Shown here in pieces: positions 1-7,981 of a stretch of DNA of 64,000 nt. This DNA is from Burkholderiaceae bacterium. GTDB lineage: Bacteria > Pseudomonadota > Gammaproteobacteria > Burkholderiales > Burkholderiaceae_C. Below the pieces are notes generated by a model. That model saw only the letters and a list, made by a program, of their open reading frames with translations, was not told where the DNA came from and searched no databases. The position numbers and the translations under genes are program-made. The stretch's first letter is position 1. Every line of letters begins with the position of its first letter. Where the stretch lies: positions 124,001-188,000 of the forward strand of contig CAJYPV010000026.1 of assembly GCA_913776825.1 (NCBI GenBank), written 5' to 3'.

Positions 1-1
1 C

Positions 2-355
2 CGGGCGGGCGTGGAATCGGCGAAGGCGGGCCTGGACCTGGCGATGGCCGGTTATCGCCAGCAACTGCTGCAGGCGCTGCGGGAGGTGGAAGACTCGCTG
101 AGCGGGCTGCAACTGCTGTCGCAGCAGGCGCAGGTGCAGTCGCAGGCGGTGCAATCCGCGACGCGCGCGACCGCCTTGTCGGACTCGCGTTATCGCAATG
201 GTCTGGTGAGCCAGCTGGATCTGCTCGATGCGCGCCGCAGCGAGCTTCGCAACCGACGCGCCGCCTTGAAGGTGCAGGCGGCGCAATACCAGGCCACGGT
301 GGGCCTGGTCCGCGCGTTGGGCGGCGGCTGGGCCTCGAGCGCCCCGGCGGCCTGA
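2..355 (+). CDS. RND efflux outer-membrane lipoprotein, C-terminal part (partial)
   Basis: This is the 3' end of a NodT/OprM-type outer-membrane channel subunit of a tripartite efflux pump; the 5' part lies outside the window. The visible 117 codons form the last helical hairpin of the OEP domain: a long alpha-helical, Gln/Ala-rich segment, then the characteristic YRNGLVSQLDLLDARR repeat core and the terminal ALGGGW motif seen in NodT-family proteins. The stop is at 353-355, and a strong intrinsic terminator follows about 100 bp downstream, so this is the last gene of its transcript. The inner-membrane pump and adaptor are presumably upstream but cannot be seen, so the substrate is unknown. 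Confidence 0.85.
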   Translation, partial: RAGVESAKAGLDLAMAGYRQQLLQALREVEDSLSGLQLLSQQAQVQSQAVQSATRATALSDSRYRNGLVSQLDLLDARRSELRNRRAALKVQAAQYQATVGLVRALGGGWASSAPAA

Positions 356-451
356 CCCGACGCATCGCGGCGGTGGGGTCGGGCTAGGCCGGCCCGGCCG
401 CCGCGCAGGGGCGGTCCTCCTGAGACGAACGACGCCCGTGCGGTGTCTTTG

Positions 452-479
452 AGGCGTGCTGCGAGGCACGCCTTTTTTT
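452..479 (+). terminator. Rho-independent terminator after the efflux operon
   Basis: A perfect 8-bp stem (AGGCGTGC / GCACGCCT) with a 6-nt loop at 460-465 is followed directly by a run of T through 479. It lies downstream of the efflux gene stop and inside the gap before the convergent hydrolase gene. Confidence 0.85.
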
Positions 480-523
480 CGTCTGCGGTTTCGGTCGGTG
501 GTGGTCGGCGACGGGTCGCGGGC

Positions 524-1519
524 TCAGCGCGTCGGCGACGAGTCCAGGTCGGCGAGCAGGAAGGGCAGCGCGGCGTCCAGCAGGGCTTGCGGCGCTTCCT
601 CCGGGATGTAGTGGCCGCAGGGCAGCGTGCCGCCGCTGACGTCGCGCGCCACCCGCTGCCATTCGGCCATCGGGTCAAAGCATTTCGCCACCACGCCTTG
701 CGCGCCCCACAGCACGCGCAGCGGCATGGCCAGCTGAGCGCCGCGATCGCGGTCTTCGCGGTCGTGCTGGAGGTCGATGCCGGCAGCGGCGCGGTAGTCC
801 TCGCACAGGCCGTGCGCGGTGCCGGGCAGCGCCAGGGCGCGCTGATATTCCGAGAAGGCGAGCGGATCGAAGGCCGCCAGCCCGGCATGACGGCGGCCCA
901 TCACCTCCAGCGCATAGGCGGCGGGATCGGCTTCGATCAGCCGTTCCGGCATCGGTGCGGGCTGGATCAGGAAGAACCAATGCCAATAAGCGCGGGCGAA
1001 GGCTTCGCTGGTCTGCTCATACATCGCCAGGGTGGGCGCGATGTCCAGCAGCACCAGCCGACGCACCGCGTCCGGATGGTCGGCCGCCAGGCGATGCGCC
1101 ACCCGCGCGCCCCGGTCATGGGCCAGCACCCGGAACGCGTCATGGCCGAGGGCGCTCATCAGCAGCCGCATGTCCTGGGCCATGCGCCGCTTGCTGTAGG
1201 CGGCATGGTCCGCATCGCCCATCGGCTTGGAGGATTCGCCGTAGCCGCGCAGATCCGGCATCACCACGGTGAAGTGCTCTGCCAGCGTCGGCAGCACGCG
1301 ATGCCAGATCACATGGGTCTGCGGATGGCCGTGCAGCAACAGCAGGGCGGGCGCATCGCCGCGGCGGCTCAGCAGTCGCGCATGCAGTTGCACGGCGGGC
1401 GCGCCGTCGCGGGCGGGTTCGACGTCGACCGTCAGGCGGCGCGTCTCGGCAGGGAAGAGCGCATCGCCTGGATGCGGCGCATCCAGGAACTGAACGGCGG
1501 GGCGGGCGTGATCGGTCAT
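524..1519 (-). CDS. Alpha/beta hydrolase, haloacetate dehalogenase-like
   Basis: Predicted soluble alpha/beta hydrolase of 331 aa in the fluoroacetate/haloacetate dehalogenase branch. Visible signatures are HGHPQ at about residue 63, DLRGYGESSKP at 89-99, and a nucleophile elbow AHDRGARV whose centre is Asp135 rather than Ser. Candidate triad partners are Asp159 and His303. The pair His180-Trp181 in YWHW matches the halide/fluoride-binding residues described for fluoroacetate dehalogenases. An Asp nucleophile separates it from ordinary Ser esterases, but epoxide hydrolases share that feature, so the substrate remains inferred. It stands alone, convergent with the efflux operon. No clear Shine-Dalgarno precedes the start; the next in-frame choices would cut into the conserved N-terminal strand. 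Confidence 0.8.
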   Translation of the reverse strand: MTDHARPAVQFLDAPHPGDALFPAETRRLTVDVEPARDGAPAVQLHARLLSRRGDAPALLLLHGHPQTHVIWHRVLPTLAEHFTVVMPDLRGYGESSKPMGDADHAAYSKRRMAQDMRLLMSALGHDAFRVLAHDRGARVAHRLAADHPDAVRRLVLLDIAPTLAMYEQTSEAFARAYWHWFFLIQPAPMPERLIEADPAAYALEVMGRRHAGLAAFDPLAFSEYQRALALPGTAHGLCEDYRAAAGIDLQHDREDRDRGAQLAMPLRVLWGAQGVVAKCFDPMAEWQRVARDVSGGTLPCGHYIPEEAPQALLDAALPFLLADLDSSPTR

Positions 1520-1635
1520 GGTCGCAGCGGGAGGATGAGGTGATGGAGACGGCAGTCCGCCCCAAGATTACGGTGTCTCGGCCGCTTGCCGTGCGAAAGA
1601 CGGTGGCGTCGACGGACCGGGTGTGGCGAGGCCCT

Positions 1636-2898
1636 CTACCGCGCGTCCAAGTCAGTCAACGGGTGGCGAGCGCGCATGCGCCGTTCCCAGGCGGCCAGCC
1701 CGGCGATCACGGCGCAGGCCACGGCGCTGGTGAGGGTGGGCGACCACGTCGTCGACATCGCACCGGCCGCCGCGAGCGCGAGCAGCGCCACCGCATGCGA
1801 CCACGGCCATCGTCCCCACACCGACCACTTGAACCAGCCGACGCCGGTCACGAACAGCCCGACGCCGCCGAGCACGCAGAGCGCGGTGGCGGTGGACGTC
1901 GTTCCGCCCGGATGGGCGAGCACGAATTCGTCGCCGGCGGCATTCACGATGATGCCCGCGACGATCGGCAGGTGCAGGTAGGTGTAGCCCAGGCGCGCCA
2001 GCCGGCCCGGGTCCTGGCTGTGAGCGATGCGGCCGGTGGCGAGGTCATGGGTGGTGTCGAAGTAGAGCCACCACATCGCCAGACTGCCGGCGAAGGACAC
2101 GCCGAAAGCCGCCACGCCAGCGGGCGACATCGGATGCTCGGCGAAGGTCGCCCCGGTGACGAGCAGCGATTCGCCCAGCGCGATGATGACGAACAGCGCG
2201 CAGCGCTCGGCCAGATGCCCGCCGGAGACCTGCCAATCGGCGGTCGACGATCGACCCAGTCCCGGCACCGCGAAGCCCATCGACGGGCCCAGATATTCGA
2301 GCGACAGCGCCAGTCCCCACAGCGGAAGCCGGAGCGACGCGTCCAGTGCGCCCCACAGCCAGAGCACGGCGGTGGCGCCCAGCCAGGTCCCGATCCGACC
2401 GACGTTGCGCACCAGTCGCGGCTCCGCGCCCCGCACCGCCCAGGCGAAGAACAGCGAGCGGCCGACCTGGATCGCGGTGTAGCCGCCGGCGAACATCAGT
2501 GCGCGGTCGTCGAAGGCGCGGGGCAGTGCGGCCGACATCACTAGCCCGGCCAGCATGAAGACGAACAGGCACAGGCGCACGGGCACCCGTTCCGGGTCCA
2601 GCCAGTTGGTGACCCAGGAGGTGAAGATCCAGACCCACCAGACCGCCAGCATCAGAAACAGCGTCTGCCCCACGCCGGTCCAGGACATGTCGGCGATCAG
2701 ACGATGCGACAGCTGGGTCACGGCGAACACGAACACCAGGTCGAAGAACAGCTCGGCGAAGCTGACCTTGGCATGGCCGTCCGGATCGGGCGCGCGCAGC
2801 AGCGAGGGGCGTCGCGTCGAGCGCGGCGCGGCGGGAGGTTGAATGCGGTCCGGCGCCGACGGACCGTCGCCCTCGTGCCAGGGAGAGGTGGAAGCCAT
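1636..2898 (-). CDS. Low temperature requirement A (LtrA)-family membrane protein
   Basis: Integral membrane protein of about 420 aa. The LtrA-family signature FAELFFDLVFVFAVTQLSHRL lies near residues 46-66 after a Pro/Arg-rich cytoplasmic N-terminus, followed by some ten hydrophobic segments. Other family features are WWVWIFTSWVTNWLDP and a helix with ALGESLL. The molecular role of LtrA proteins is not established; the name comes from a Listeria cold-growth phenotype. I placed the start at 2898 because the frame upstream has shadow-like composition and runs into the divergent cytochrome gene. The gene is divergent from the cytochrome pair, about 120 bp apart. Confidence 0.8.
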   Translation of the reverse strand: MASTSPWHEGDGPSAPDRIQPPAAPRSTRRPSLLRAPDPDGHAKVSFAELFFDLVFVFAVTQLSHRLIADMSWTGVGQTLFLMLAVWWVWIFTSWVTNWLDPERVPVRLCLFVFMLAGLVMSAALPRAFDDRALMFAGGYTAIQVGRSLFFAWAVRGAEPRLVRNVGRIGTWLGATAVLWLWGALDASLRLPLWGLALSLEYLGPSMGFAVPGLGRSSTADWQVSGGHLAERCALFVIIALGESLLVTGATFAEHPMSPAGVAAFGVSFAGSLAMWWLYFDTTHDLATGRIAHSQDPGRLARLGYTYLHLPIVAGIIVNAAGDEFVLAHPGGTTSTATALCVLGGVGLFVTGVGWFKWSVWGRWPWSHAVALLALAAAGAMSTTWSPTLTSAVACAVIAGLAAWERRMRARHPLTDLDAR

Positions 2899-3019
2899 CC
2901 GAAGACTGTAGGCGACCGACCCTCTGCCATCTGGGGGAGGACAGCGCTGCGGAGAGGTCGTATGGCTGGGCGGCTGCGGCGGCGGCGGCGGCGCCATCGT
3001 GCCGTCGCCGGAATCCGCG

Positions 3020-3877
3020 ATGATGGATCGCATGGACATGACGACGACGATCAGGCGGATCAGAAGCGCGGTGCTGGGTGGATGTCTGGCAGGCGCGGCA
3101 GTGATGACGGCGGGCACGGCCACGGCGGCCGATAGAGCCGATGCGGCGGGCCAGGTGAAGCCGGTGGGTCGCGCGGCGGCGTCCGCGTCGTCGTCGGCCT
3201 CGGGTGCGGGCTCGACGGCGGGTTCGACCACGAGCGACGGCAGCCGTCCGCTGCGGGTGCTGCGGAACGACATCGGCGAGCGGGTCCAGGCCTGCTTGCT
3301 GTGCCACGGCGAGCAGGGACGGGCCACGCCGGACGGCTACTTCCCACGCCTGGCGGGCAAGCCGGCCGGCTACCTGTTCAACCAGTTGCGTCATTTCCGC
3401 GATGGCCGCCGCGCGCATGCGCTGATGAGCGGCCTGCTGCGCCACATGAGCGACGACTATTTGCGCGAGATCGCCGGCTATTTCGCCGCGCAATCGGTGC
3501 CCTATCCGCCGCCCGTGGCGACGGCGCTGTCGGACACGGACCGCCAGCGCGCGGAGTCGCTGGTGCGGCGCGGCGATGCCGCCCGTCGACTGCCCGCCTG
3601 CGCCGAGTGCCACAGCGCTGCGATGACGGGCCGTCAGCCCGCGATCCCCGGGCTGCTCGGACTGCCGCGCGACTATCTGGTCGCGCAACTGGGCGCGTGG
3701 CGCAGTGGCCAGCGTCGCTCGTATGTGCCCGATTGCATGGGCGACATCGCGCGCGCACTTCAGCCGGATGAGATTGCCGCGGTCGCGACCTGGCTGTCGA
3801 TCCAGACACCGGGCGCCGAGCCCGCGCCGCAGAGCGCCACGCCCACGCCCGTCGCCTGCGGAGGGCTGGCGCCATGA
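3020..3877 (+). CDS. Di-haem cytochrome c (c4-like)
   Basis: Predicted periplasmic electron-transfer protein of about 285 aa. A hydrophobic signal segment (VLGGCLAGAAVMTAG) is followed by a low-complexity Ala/Ser linker and two cytochrome c domains with haem motifs CLLCH and CAECH. The repeated fold, with FPRLAGKPAGYLFNQL after the first haem and IPGLLGLPRDYLVAQL after the second, is typical of cytochrome c4. Candidate distal Met ligands follow each domain (HALMSGLL; DCMGDIA). The stop overlaps the next cytochrome gene by 4 bp (ATGA), so the two are translationally coupled. Several ATG codons at 3020-3040 and a GTG at 2999 make the exact start uncertain. Confidence 0.8.
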   Translation: MMDRMDMTTTIRRIRSAVLGGCLAGAAVMTAGTATAADRADAAGQVKPVGRAAASASSSASGAGSTAGSTTSDGSRPLRVLRNDIGERVQACLLCHGEQGRATPDGYFPRLAGKPAGYLFNQLRHFRDGRRAHALMSGLLRHMSDDYLREIAGYFAAQSVPYPPPVATALSDTDRQRAESLVRRGDAARRLPACAECHSAAMTGRQPAIPGLLGLPRDYLVAQLGAWRSGQRRSYVPDCMGDIARALQPDEIAAVATWLSIQTPGAEPAPQSATPTPVACGGLAP

Positions 3878-5271
3878 GTCCGATTCGGCGGATGGCGCTG
3901 GCGTTGATCGGCGTGGCGGTGGCGGGCGGCTTGGCGGTCGGGACCGCGTGGTGGCGTGAGCACCGCTTGGCGCAGACGCTGGCCTCGACCGCCACGCCGA
4001 CGTCTGGGGCGGCATCGGCGCGCGCGGTCATGCCGTCGGACGCATTGGTGGCACGCGGCGCCTATCTGGCGCGGCTGGGCAACTGCGCGGGCTGCCACAC
4101 CGCGCGAGGCGGTGCGGCCCTGGCCGGTGGCGTGCCGCTGGTCACGCGCTTCGGCACGCTCTACAGCAGCAATCTGACGCCCGATGACGAGACCGGTCTG
4201 GGTCGCTGGAGCGCCGATGATTTCTGGCGCGCGATGCACCATGGCCGCAGCCGCGACGGCCGCTTGCTGTATCCCGCCTTCCCGTACGGCAGCTACACCG
4301 GCATGACCCGTGAGGATGCCGACGCGATCCATGCGTGGCTGCGGGTGCAGCCGTCGGTCCGGCAGGCGGCGCCCGCGCATCAACTGGGTTGGCCCTATCG
4401 ATCGCAGACCAGCCTCGCGCTCTGGCGGCTGATGTTCTTCGAGCCGGTGGAGGCGAGCGACGGATCGACTCGCGACAAGGCAGCCGATGCGGCCGCTGTA
4501 GCCGCCGCATCCGGCCCGGCCACGGCCATCGCCGCCTCGTCGGCGCCGATGACGGACGAAGCGATCGCCGCGCGGGGGCGCTATCTCGTCGAGGTGCTGG
4601 GCCACTGCGCCGAATGCCACGCGCCGCGCAATCGTCTGGGGGCGCTGCGGGAGGCCCCGCGCCTGCGCGGCGGTTGGGTGGGCGAGGAAGGCTGGTGGGC
4701 GCCTTCGCTGGCCGATCCGAAGGCGGCCGGAGTGCAGGACTGGAGCGAGGCGGACATCGCTGCCTGGCTGCGAACCGGCTGGTCGGAACGCGGCGCGGCG
4801 CTGGGGCCGATGGCGGATGTCGTGGCCGACAGCCTGCAGTCTCTCAGCGACGCGGATGCCGCAGCGATGGCGCGCCATCTGCATCGTTTGCCGCGTGAGG
4901 CGGAGCCCGCGCCGGAATTCAAGGCCGCCGATCCGGGGCAACTGGATTTGGGACGGCGCGTCTATGCGCGTCACTGCGCCGATTGCCACGGCGATCAGGG
5001 CCAGGGTCGGCGCATCGATGGGGAACCCGCCTATCCGGCGCTGGCGGGCAACCGCGCGGTCACGCTGGCGTCGCCTCAGAACCTGCTGCAGATGCTGGCC
5101 AATGGCGGCTATGCGCCGACCACGTCACGGCATCCGCGACCCTATGGCATGCCGCCGCTGCGCCAGACGCTCAGTGATGCGGAGATGGCGGCGGTGGCCA
5201 GCTATGTGCGGCAGTCCTGGGGACATCGTGCGTCCCCGGTGACCGAGCAGGACGTGCTCAAGCGGCGCTGA
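3874..5271 (+). CDS. Tri-haem cytochrome c, dehydrogenase-subunit type
   Basis: Membrane-anchored cytochrome c of 465 aa with an N-terminal hydrophobic anchor (residues 7-24) and three CxxCH motifs: CAGCH, CAECH and CADCH. The first domain has the LVTRFGTLYSSNLTPDDETGLGRW sequence typical of cytochrome subunits of membrane alcohol, gluconate and aldehyde dehydrogenases, which pass electrons from a periplasmic dehydrogenase to ubiquinone or an oxidase. No flavin, PQQ or molybdenum dehydrogenase gene is adjacent; the only partner is the overlapping di-haem cytochrome. Ala/Ser-rich linkers separate domains one and two. The partner dehydrogenase is probably encoded elsewhere. Confidence 0.85.
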   Translation: MSPIRRMALALIGVAVAGGLAVGTAWWREHRLAQTLASTATPTSGAASARAVMPSDALVARGAYLARLGNCAGCHTARGGAALAGGVPLVTRFGTLYSSNLTPDDETGLGRWSADDFWRAMHHGRSRDGRLLYPAFPYGSYTGMTREDADAIHAWLRVQPSVRQAAPAHQLGWPYRSQTSLALWRLMFFEPVEASDGSTRDKAADAAAVAAASGPATAIAASSAPMTDEAIAARGRYLVEVLGHCAECHAPRNRLGALREAPRLRGGWVGEEGWWAPSLADPKAAGVQDWSEADIAAWLRTGWSERGAALGPMADVVADSLQSLSDADAAAMARHLHRLPREAEPAPEFKAADPGQLDLGRRVYARHCADCHGDQGQGRRIDGEPAYPALAGNRAVTLASPQNLLQMLANGGYAPTTSRHPRPYGMPPLRQTLSDAEMAAVASYVRQSWGHRASPVTEQDVLKRR

Positions 5272-5347
5272 CCGCGCTGCGTCGTCGCGCCCGCGCGGGT
5301 CCTGAACGCGCGCGAACCGGCGGATATGGGGACGACCCCATCCCAAT

Positions 5348-5361
5348 TTCAAGATCTTGAA
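5348..5361. promoter_or_regulatory. 14-bp perfect palindrome upstream of the sHSP pair
   Basis: TTCAAGATCTTGAA is a perfect palindrome located about 180 bp before the first small heat-shock gene. Its right half contains CTTGAAG, similar to the -35 of heat-shock sigma32 promoters, but no CCCCAT-type -10 follows at the right spacing. It may be an operator; function unproven. Confidence 0.35.
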
Positions 5362-5541
5362 GAACTGAACGGGCGACCAAAGCTTGGATGACAGGGCGGC
5401 GGCCCCAGCCGCAGCCTGCCAGACCGAGCGATCGGTCCGAGATGTCCACCCTGCGCCAGCGAAGACCGATGGCGTCGACGGAAGTGCCCGAAGCGCCCCA
5501 GGCGTGGCCGGGCGTCCCCTTCATGCTTCAAGGAGGCTTGT

Positions 5542-6009
5542 ATGTATCAACGTCTGTTTGCCCGCGACCTGTTCAATGACCTCGACCGCTTCCAGCGCGA
5601 GGTGAGCGGCCTGTTCGACCGCAACGGCACCACGGCCGTGCGCGGCGCGGCCCGAGGCGGTTATCCCGCGCTGAATGTCGGCCTGTCGCCCGAGGCGGTG
5701 GAGATCTATGCCTTCGCCCCGGGCCTGGATCCCGCCAGCATCAGCGTGGACCTGGACCGTGGCGTCCTGAGCCTGGCCGGTGAGCGGGCCTCGTCCCTGG
5801 TCTCCCGGGAAGAGGGGGCGGACGGTGCGCCGTCGGCCAAGCCCTTCGTGCATCAGAACGAGCGTTTCGCCGGCCGTTTCCGCCGTGTGGTGAGCCTGCC
5901 GGACGACATCGATCCGGACCAGGTCCAGGCCAGCTACCGCGACGGGGTGTTGCGCGTCAGCGTGAAGCGCCGCGCACCGGCCCAGCCGCGCCGCATCGAT
6001 ATCCACTGA
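5542..6009 (+). CDS. Small heat-shock protein, Hsp20 family (first copy)
   Basis: ATP-independent holdase chaperone of 155 aa with an alpha-crystallin domain at about residues 45-140. Visible elements are YPALNVGLSPEAVEIYAFAPGLDP for the first strands, the ...GVLSLAGER turn, and the terminal GVLRVSVKR strand, followed by a short PRRIDIH tail. The N-terminus MYQRLFARDLFNDLDRFQREVSGLF is the class-A type helical start. A strong Shine-Dalgarno (AAGGAGG) lies just before the ATG at 5542. It sits head-to-tail with a second Hsp20 gene and both end before a shared terminator, suggesting a paired operon. Confidence 0.92.
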   Translation: MYQRLFARDLFNDLDRFQREVSGLFDRNGTTAVRGAARGGYPALNVGLSPEAVEIYAFAPGLDPASISVDLDRGVLSLAGERASSLVSREEGADGAPSAKPFVHQNERFAGRFRRVVSLPDDIDPDQVQASYRDGVLRVSVKRRAPAQPRRIDIH

Positions 6010-6134
6010 TCGTCGGGCCGATCGATTCATCGCCCGTCGCCTGTCGACCGAACGTTGTCATTGACCGATCGCCCGCCCACCGCGCGGCCCTCAAAGGCCG
6101 CCCCGGCGCGATCCTCAGTTCCAGGAGTTTTCCC

Positions 6135-6566
6135 ATGAGCACCACTGCTGTTTCGACCCCTGCCGCCACCGCCGCCACCCGTCCGTCGACCCCGGCGGGC
6201 GCCACGGCCACCACCACCAGCCGCAGCCGCGATGACTTCGCCATGCTGCCGCCGGTGGATGTGGTGGAAGACGCCCAGGGCATCACCCTGTACGCCGATC
6301 TGCCGGGCGTCGCCCGCGAGCAATTGCAATTGCGCGTGGATGGCGATCAACTGATCGTGGAAGCCGAGATGCGGCTGGACATGCCCGAGGGCCTGACCAC
6401 CAGCCATGCCGAGGTAACCAGCCAGCACTACCGCCGCAGCTTCCATCTGAGCAAGGAACTGGATGCCGACCGCATCAGCGCCGAGCTGACCCAGGGTGTG
6501 CTGCGGGTGCGCCTGCCGAAGGCCGCGCATGCGCAGCCCCGCAAGATCGACGTGCGCTTGAGCTGA
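6135..6566 (+). CDS. Small heat-shock protein, Hsp20 family (second copy)
   Basis: Second alpha-crystallin chaperone, 143 aa. A Thr/Ala-rich N-terminal arm (residues 1-35) precedes LPPVDVVEDAQGITLYADLPGV and the crystallin core, ending in GVLRVRLPKA and a PRKIDVRLS tail. It differs from its neighbour mainly in the N-terminal arm, which in this family sets oligomer and client specificity, so the pair may co-assemble. An AGGAG sits 8-9 nt before the ATG. The 125-bp spacer from the first copy has no terminator, while a clear one follows this gene. Confidence 0.92.
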   Translation: MSTTAVSTPAATAATRPSTPAGATATTTSRSRDDFAMLPPVDVVEDAQGITLYADLPGVAREQLQLRVDGDQLIVEAEMRLDMPEGLTTSHAEVTSQHYRRSFHLSKELDADRISAELTQGVLRVRLPKAAHAQPRKIDVRLS

Positions 6567-6604
6567 GCGCCGGCCGGGGACGGGGTCCTCGGAAGAGACG
6601 GGAG

Positions 6605-6628
6605 AAGCCGGGCGATGCCCGGCTTTTT
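6605..6628 (+). terminator. Rho-independent terminator after the Hsp20 pair
   Basis: A 9-bp stem (AAGCCGGGC / GCCCGGCTT) with a 3-nt loop GAT is followed by T residues to 6628, about 40 bp after the second Hsp20 stop. Confidence 0.85.
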
Positions 6629-6832
6629 CACGCCTGTTGCCCGAATCAGGGTCGCCTCCGCTCGGGAGAGTGACGCAGAGCTTCCCTGGTTCTCAGGTGG
6701 CTTCAGGCACAATCTTTCGCGGTCGATCAACGCCTTTGCCGCGCTTCAACGACACGCACGGTCGGGCGGATGGTGCCCGGCGAAACAACAGTGAGTCTTG
6801 CGGATGGGCGGCCCGCAAGCAGGGAACAACAG

Positions 6833-7981
6833 ATGCAGATTATTCGGCTGAGGCTCAAGAACTGGCGGAACTTCCGATCCCTGGACATTCCGCTTCACGA
6901 AGTCTCCTATCTGCTGGGTCCCAATGCTTCAGGGAAGTCGAATCTGCTGGATGCGTTTCGCTTTCTTCGCGACATCAGCAAGGCCAAAGGTGGCGGACTC
7001 CAGACCGCGATCGCCGACCGCGGCGGCATCAGCAAGCTGCGCAGCCTGCATGCCCGCACGGACAACGAAGTTCAGATCGATGTCGAACTGGGCGACTCCC
7101 CGGACGAGCCTTATGAATGGCGCTATGTGCTGGGCTTCAAGCCGGAGGGCAAGGGCGCTCAACGCATCCTCATCTCCAGCGAAGAAGTGTGGCAGGGCGG
7201 GAGTCGCCTGTTCCAGCGTCCGGACAAGGCGGACCGTGCCGATCCGATGCTGCTCACGCAGACCCGCTTGGAGCAGATCGGCGCCAATGCCAAATTCCGC
7301 GAACTCGCGGACTTCTTCGGCACCACCGTGTATCTGCACCTGGTGCCGCAACTGCTGAAATTCGCGGATCAGATCGGCGGCCAGCGGCTCGAGGATGACC
7401 CGTTCGGACAGGGTTTCCTTGAGCGGGTGGCCAAGACCACGGAACGAACCCGCAACGCCCGTCTCGCGCGCATCAATCGAGCGCTCGCGCTCGCGGTGCC
7501 GCAGTTCAAGGAGTTGCGTTTCAAGAAGGACGAGCTGGGCCACCCGCATCTGGAGGCGCTTTATTCGCACCACCGACCGAATGCGGGCTGGCAATCCGAG
7601 GAGCAGTTCTCCGACGGCACGCTGCGGCTCTTGGGCCTGCTGTGGTCCTTGCAGGAAGGCAATGCACTGCTGCTGCTGGAAGAGCCCGAAATTTCGCTGA
7701 ACGATGCGATCGTCAAACAGATCCCATTGATCCTCAGCCGGTTGCAGCGTGACCGCAAGGTGAGGCGACAGATCATCGTCAGCACCCACAGTGAAGCCCT
7801 GCTCAGCAATCCGGGCATCGACGGGCGGGGCGTGGTGTTGCTGCAGACCGGCACGGATGGTTCGAAGGCCAGAACCCTGAATCCGGACGAGGCCGAGATG
7901 CTGCAGCGGGGGTTCTCGGTCGCGGAGGTGGTGCTGCCGAAGACCCGGCCTGAAACCGTGGATCAGCTGGGGTTGTTCTGA
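6833..7981 (+). CDS. AAA/ABC-type ATPase of the OLD-like (AAA_15/AAA_21) class
   Basis: Soluble 382-aa ATPase related to the OLD/RecF-type family. The N-terminus MQIIRLRLKNWRNFRSLDI and Walker A GPNASGKSN (residues 29-37) are diagnostic; later come a signature-like QFSDGTLRLLGLL at 258-270, Walker B LLLLEEPEISLN at 279-290, and a switch VSTHSEALL at 317-324. There is no TOPRIM nuclease domain at its C-terminus; instead the next gene, overlapping by 1 nt (TGATG), supplies a TOPRIM-like protein. I chose the ATG at 6833 because it starts exactly at the conserved strand and has a purine-rich AGGGA upstream. Codon bias looks slightly less GC-extreme than the flanks by eye. Likely a defence or DNA-surveillance role, but this is inference. 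Confidence 0.8.
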   Translation: MQIIRLRLKNWRNFRSLDIPLHEVSYLLGPNASGKSNLLDAFRFLRDISKAKGGGLQTAIADRGGISKLRSLHARTDNEVQIDVELGDSPDEPYEWRYVLGFKPEGKGAQRILISSEEVWQGGSRLFQRPDKADRADPMLLTQTRLEQIGANAKFRELADFFGTTVYLHLVPQLLKFADQIGGQRLEDDPFGQGFLERVAKTTERTRNARLARINRALALAVPQFKELRFKKDELGHPHLEALYSHHRPNAGWQSEEQFSDGTLRLLGLLWSLQEGNALLLLEEPEISLNDAIVKQIPLILSRLQRDRKVRRQIIVSTHSEALLSNPGIDGRGVVLLQTGTDGSKARTLNPDEAEMLQRGFSVAEVVLPKTRPETVDQLGLF

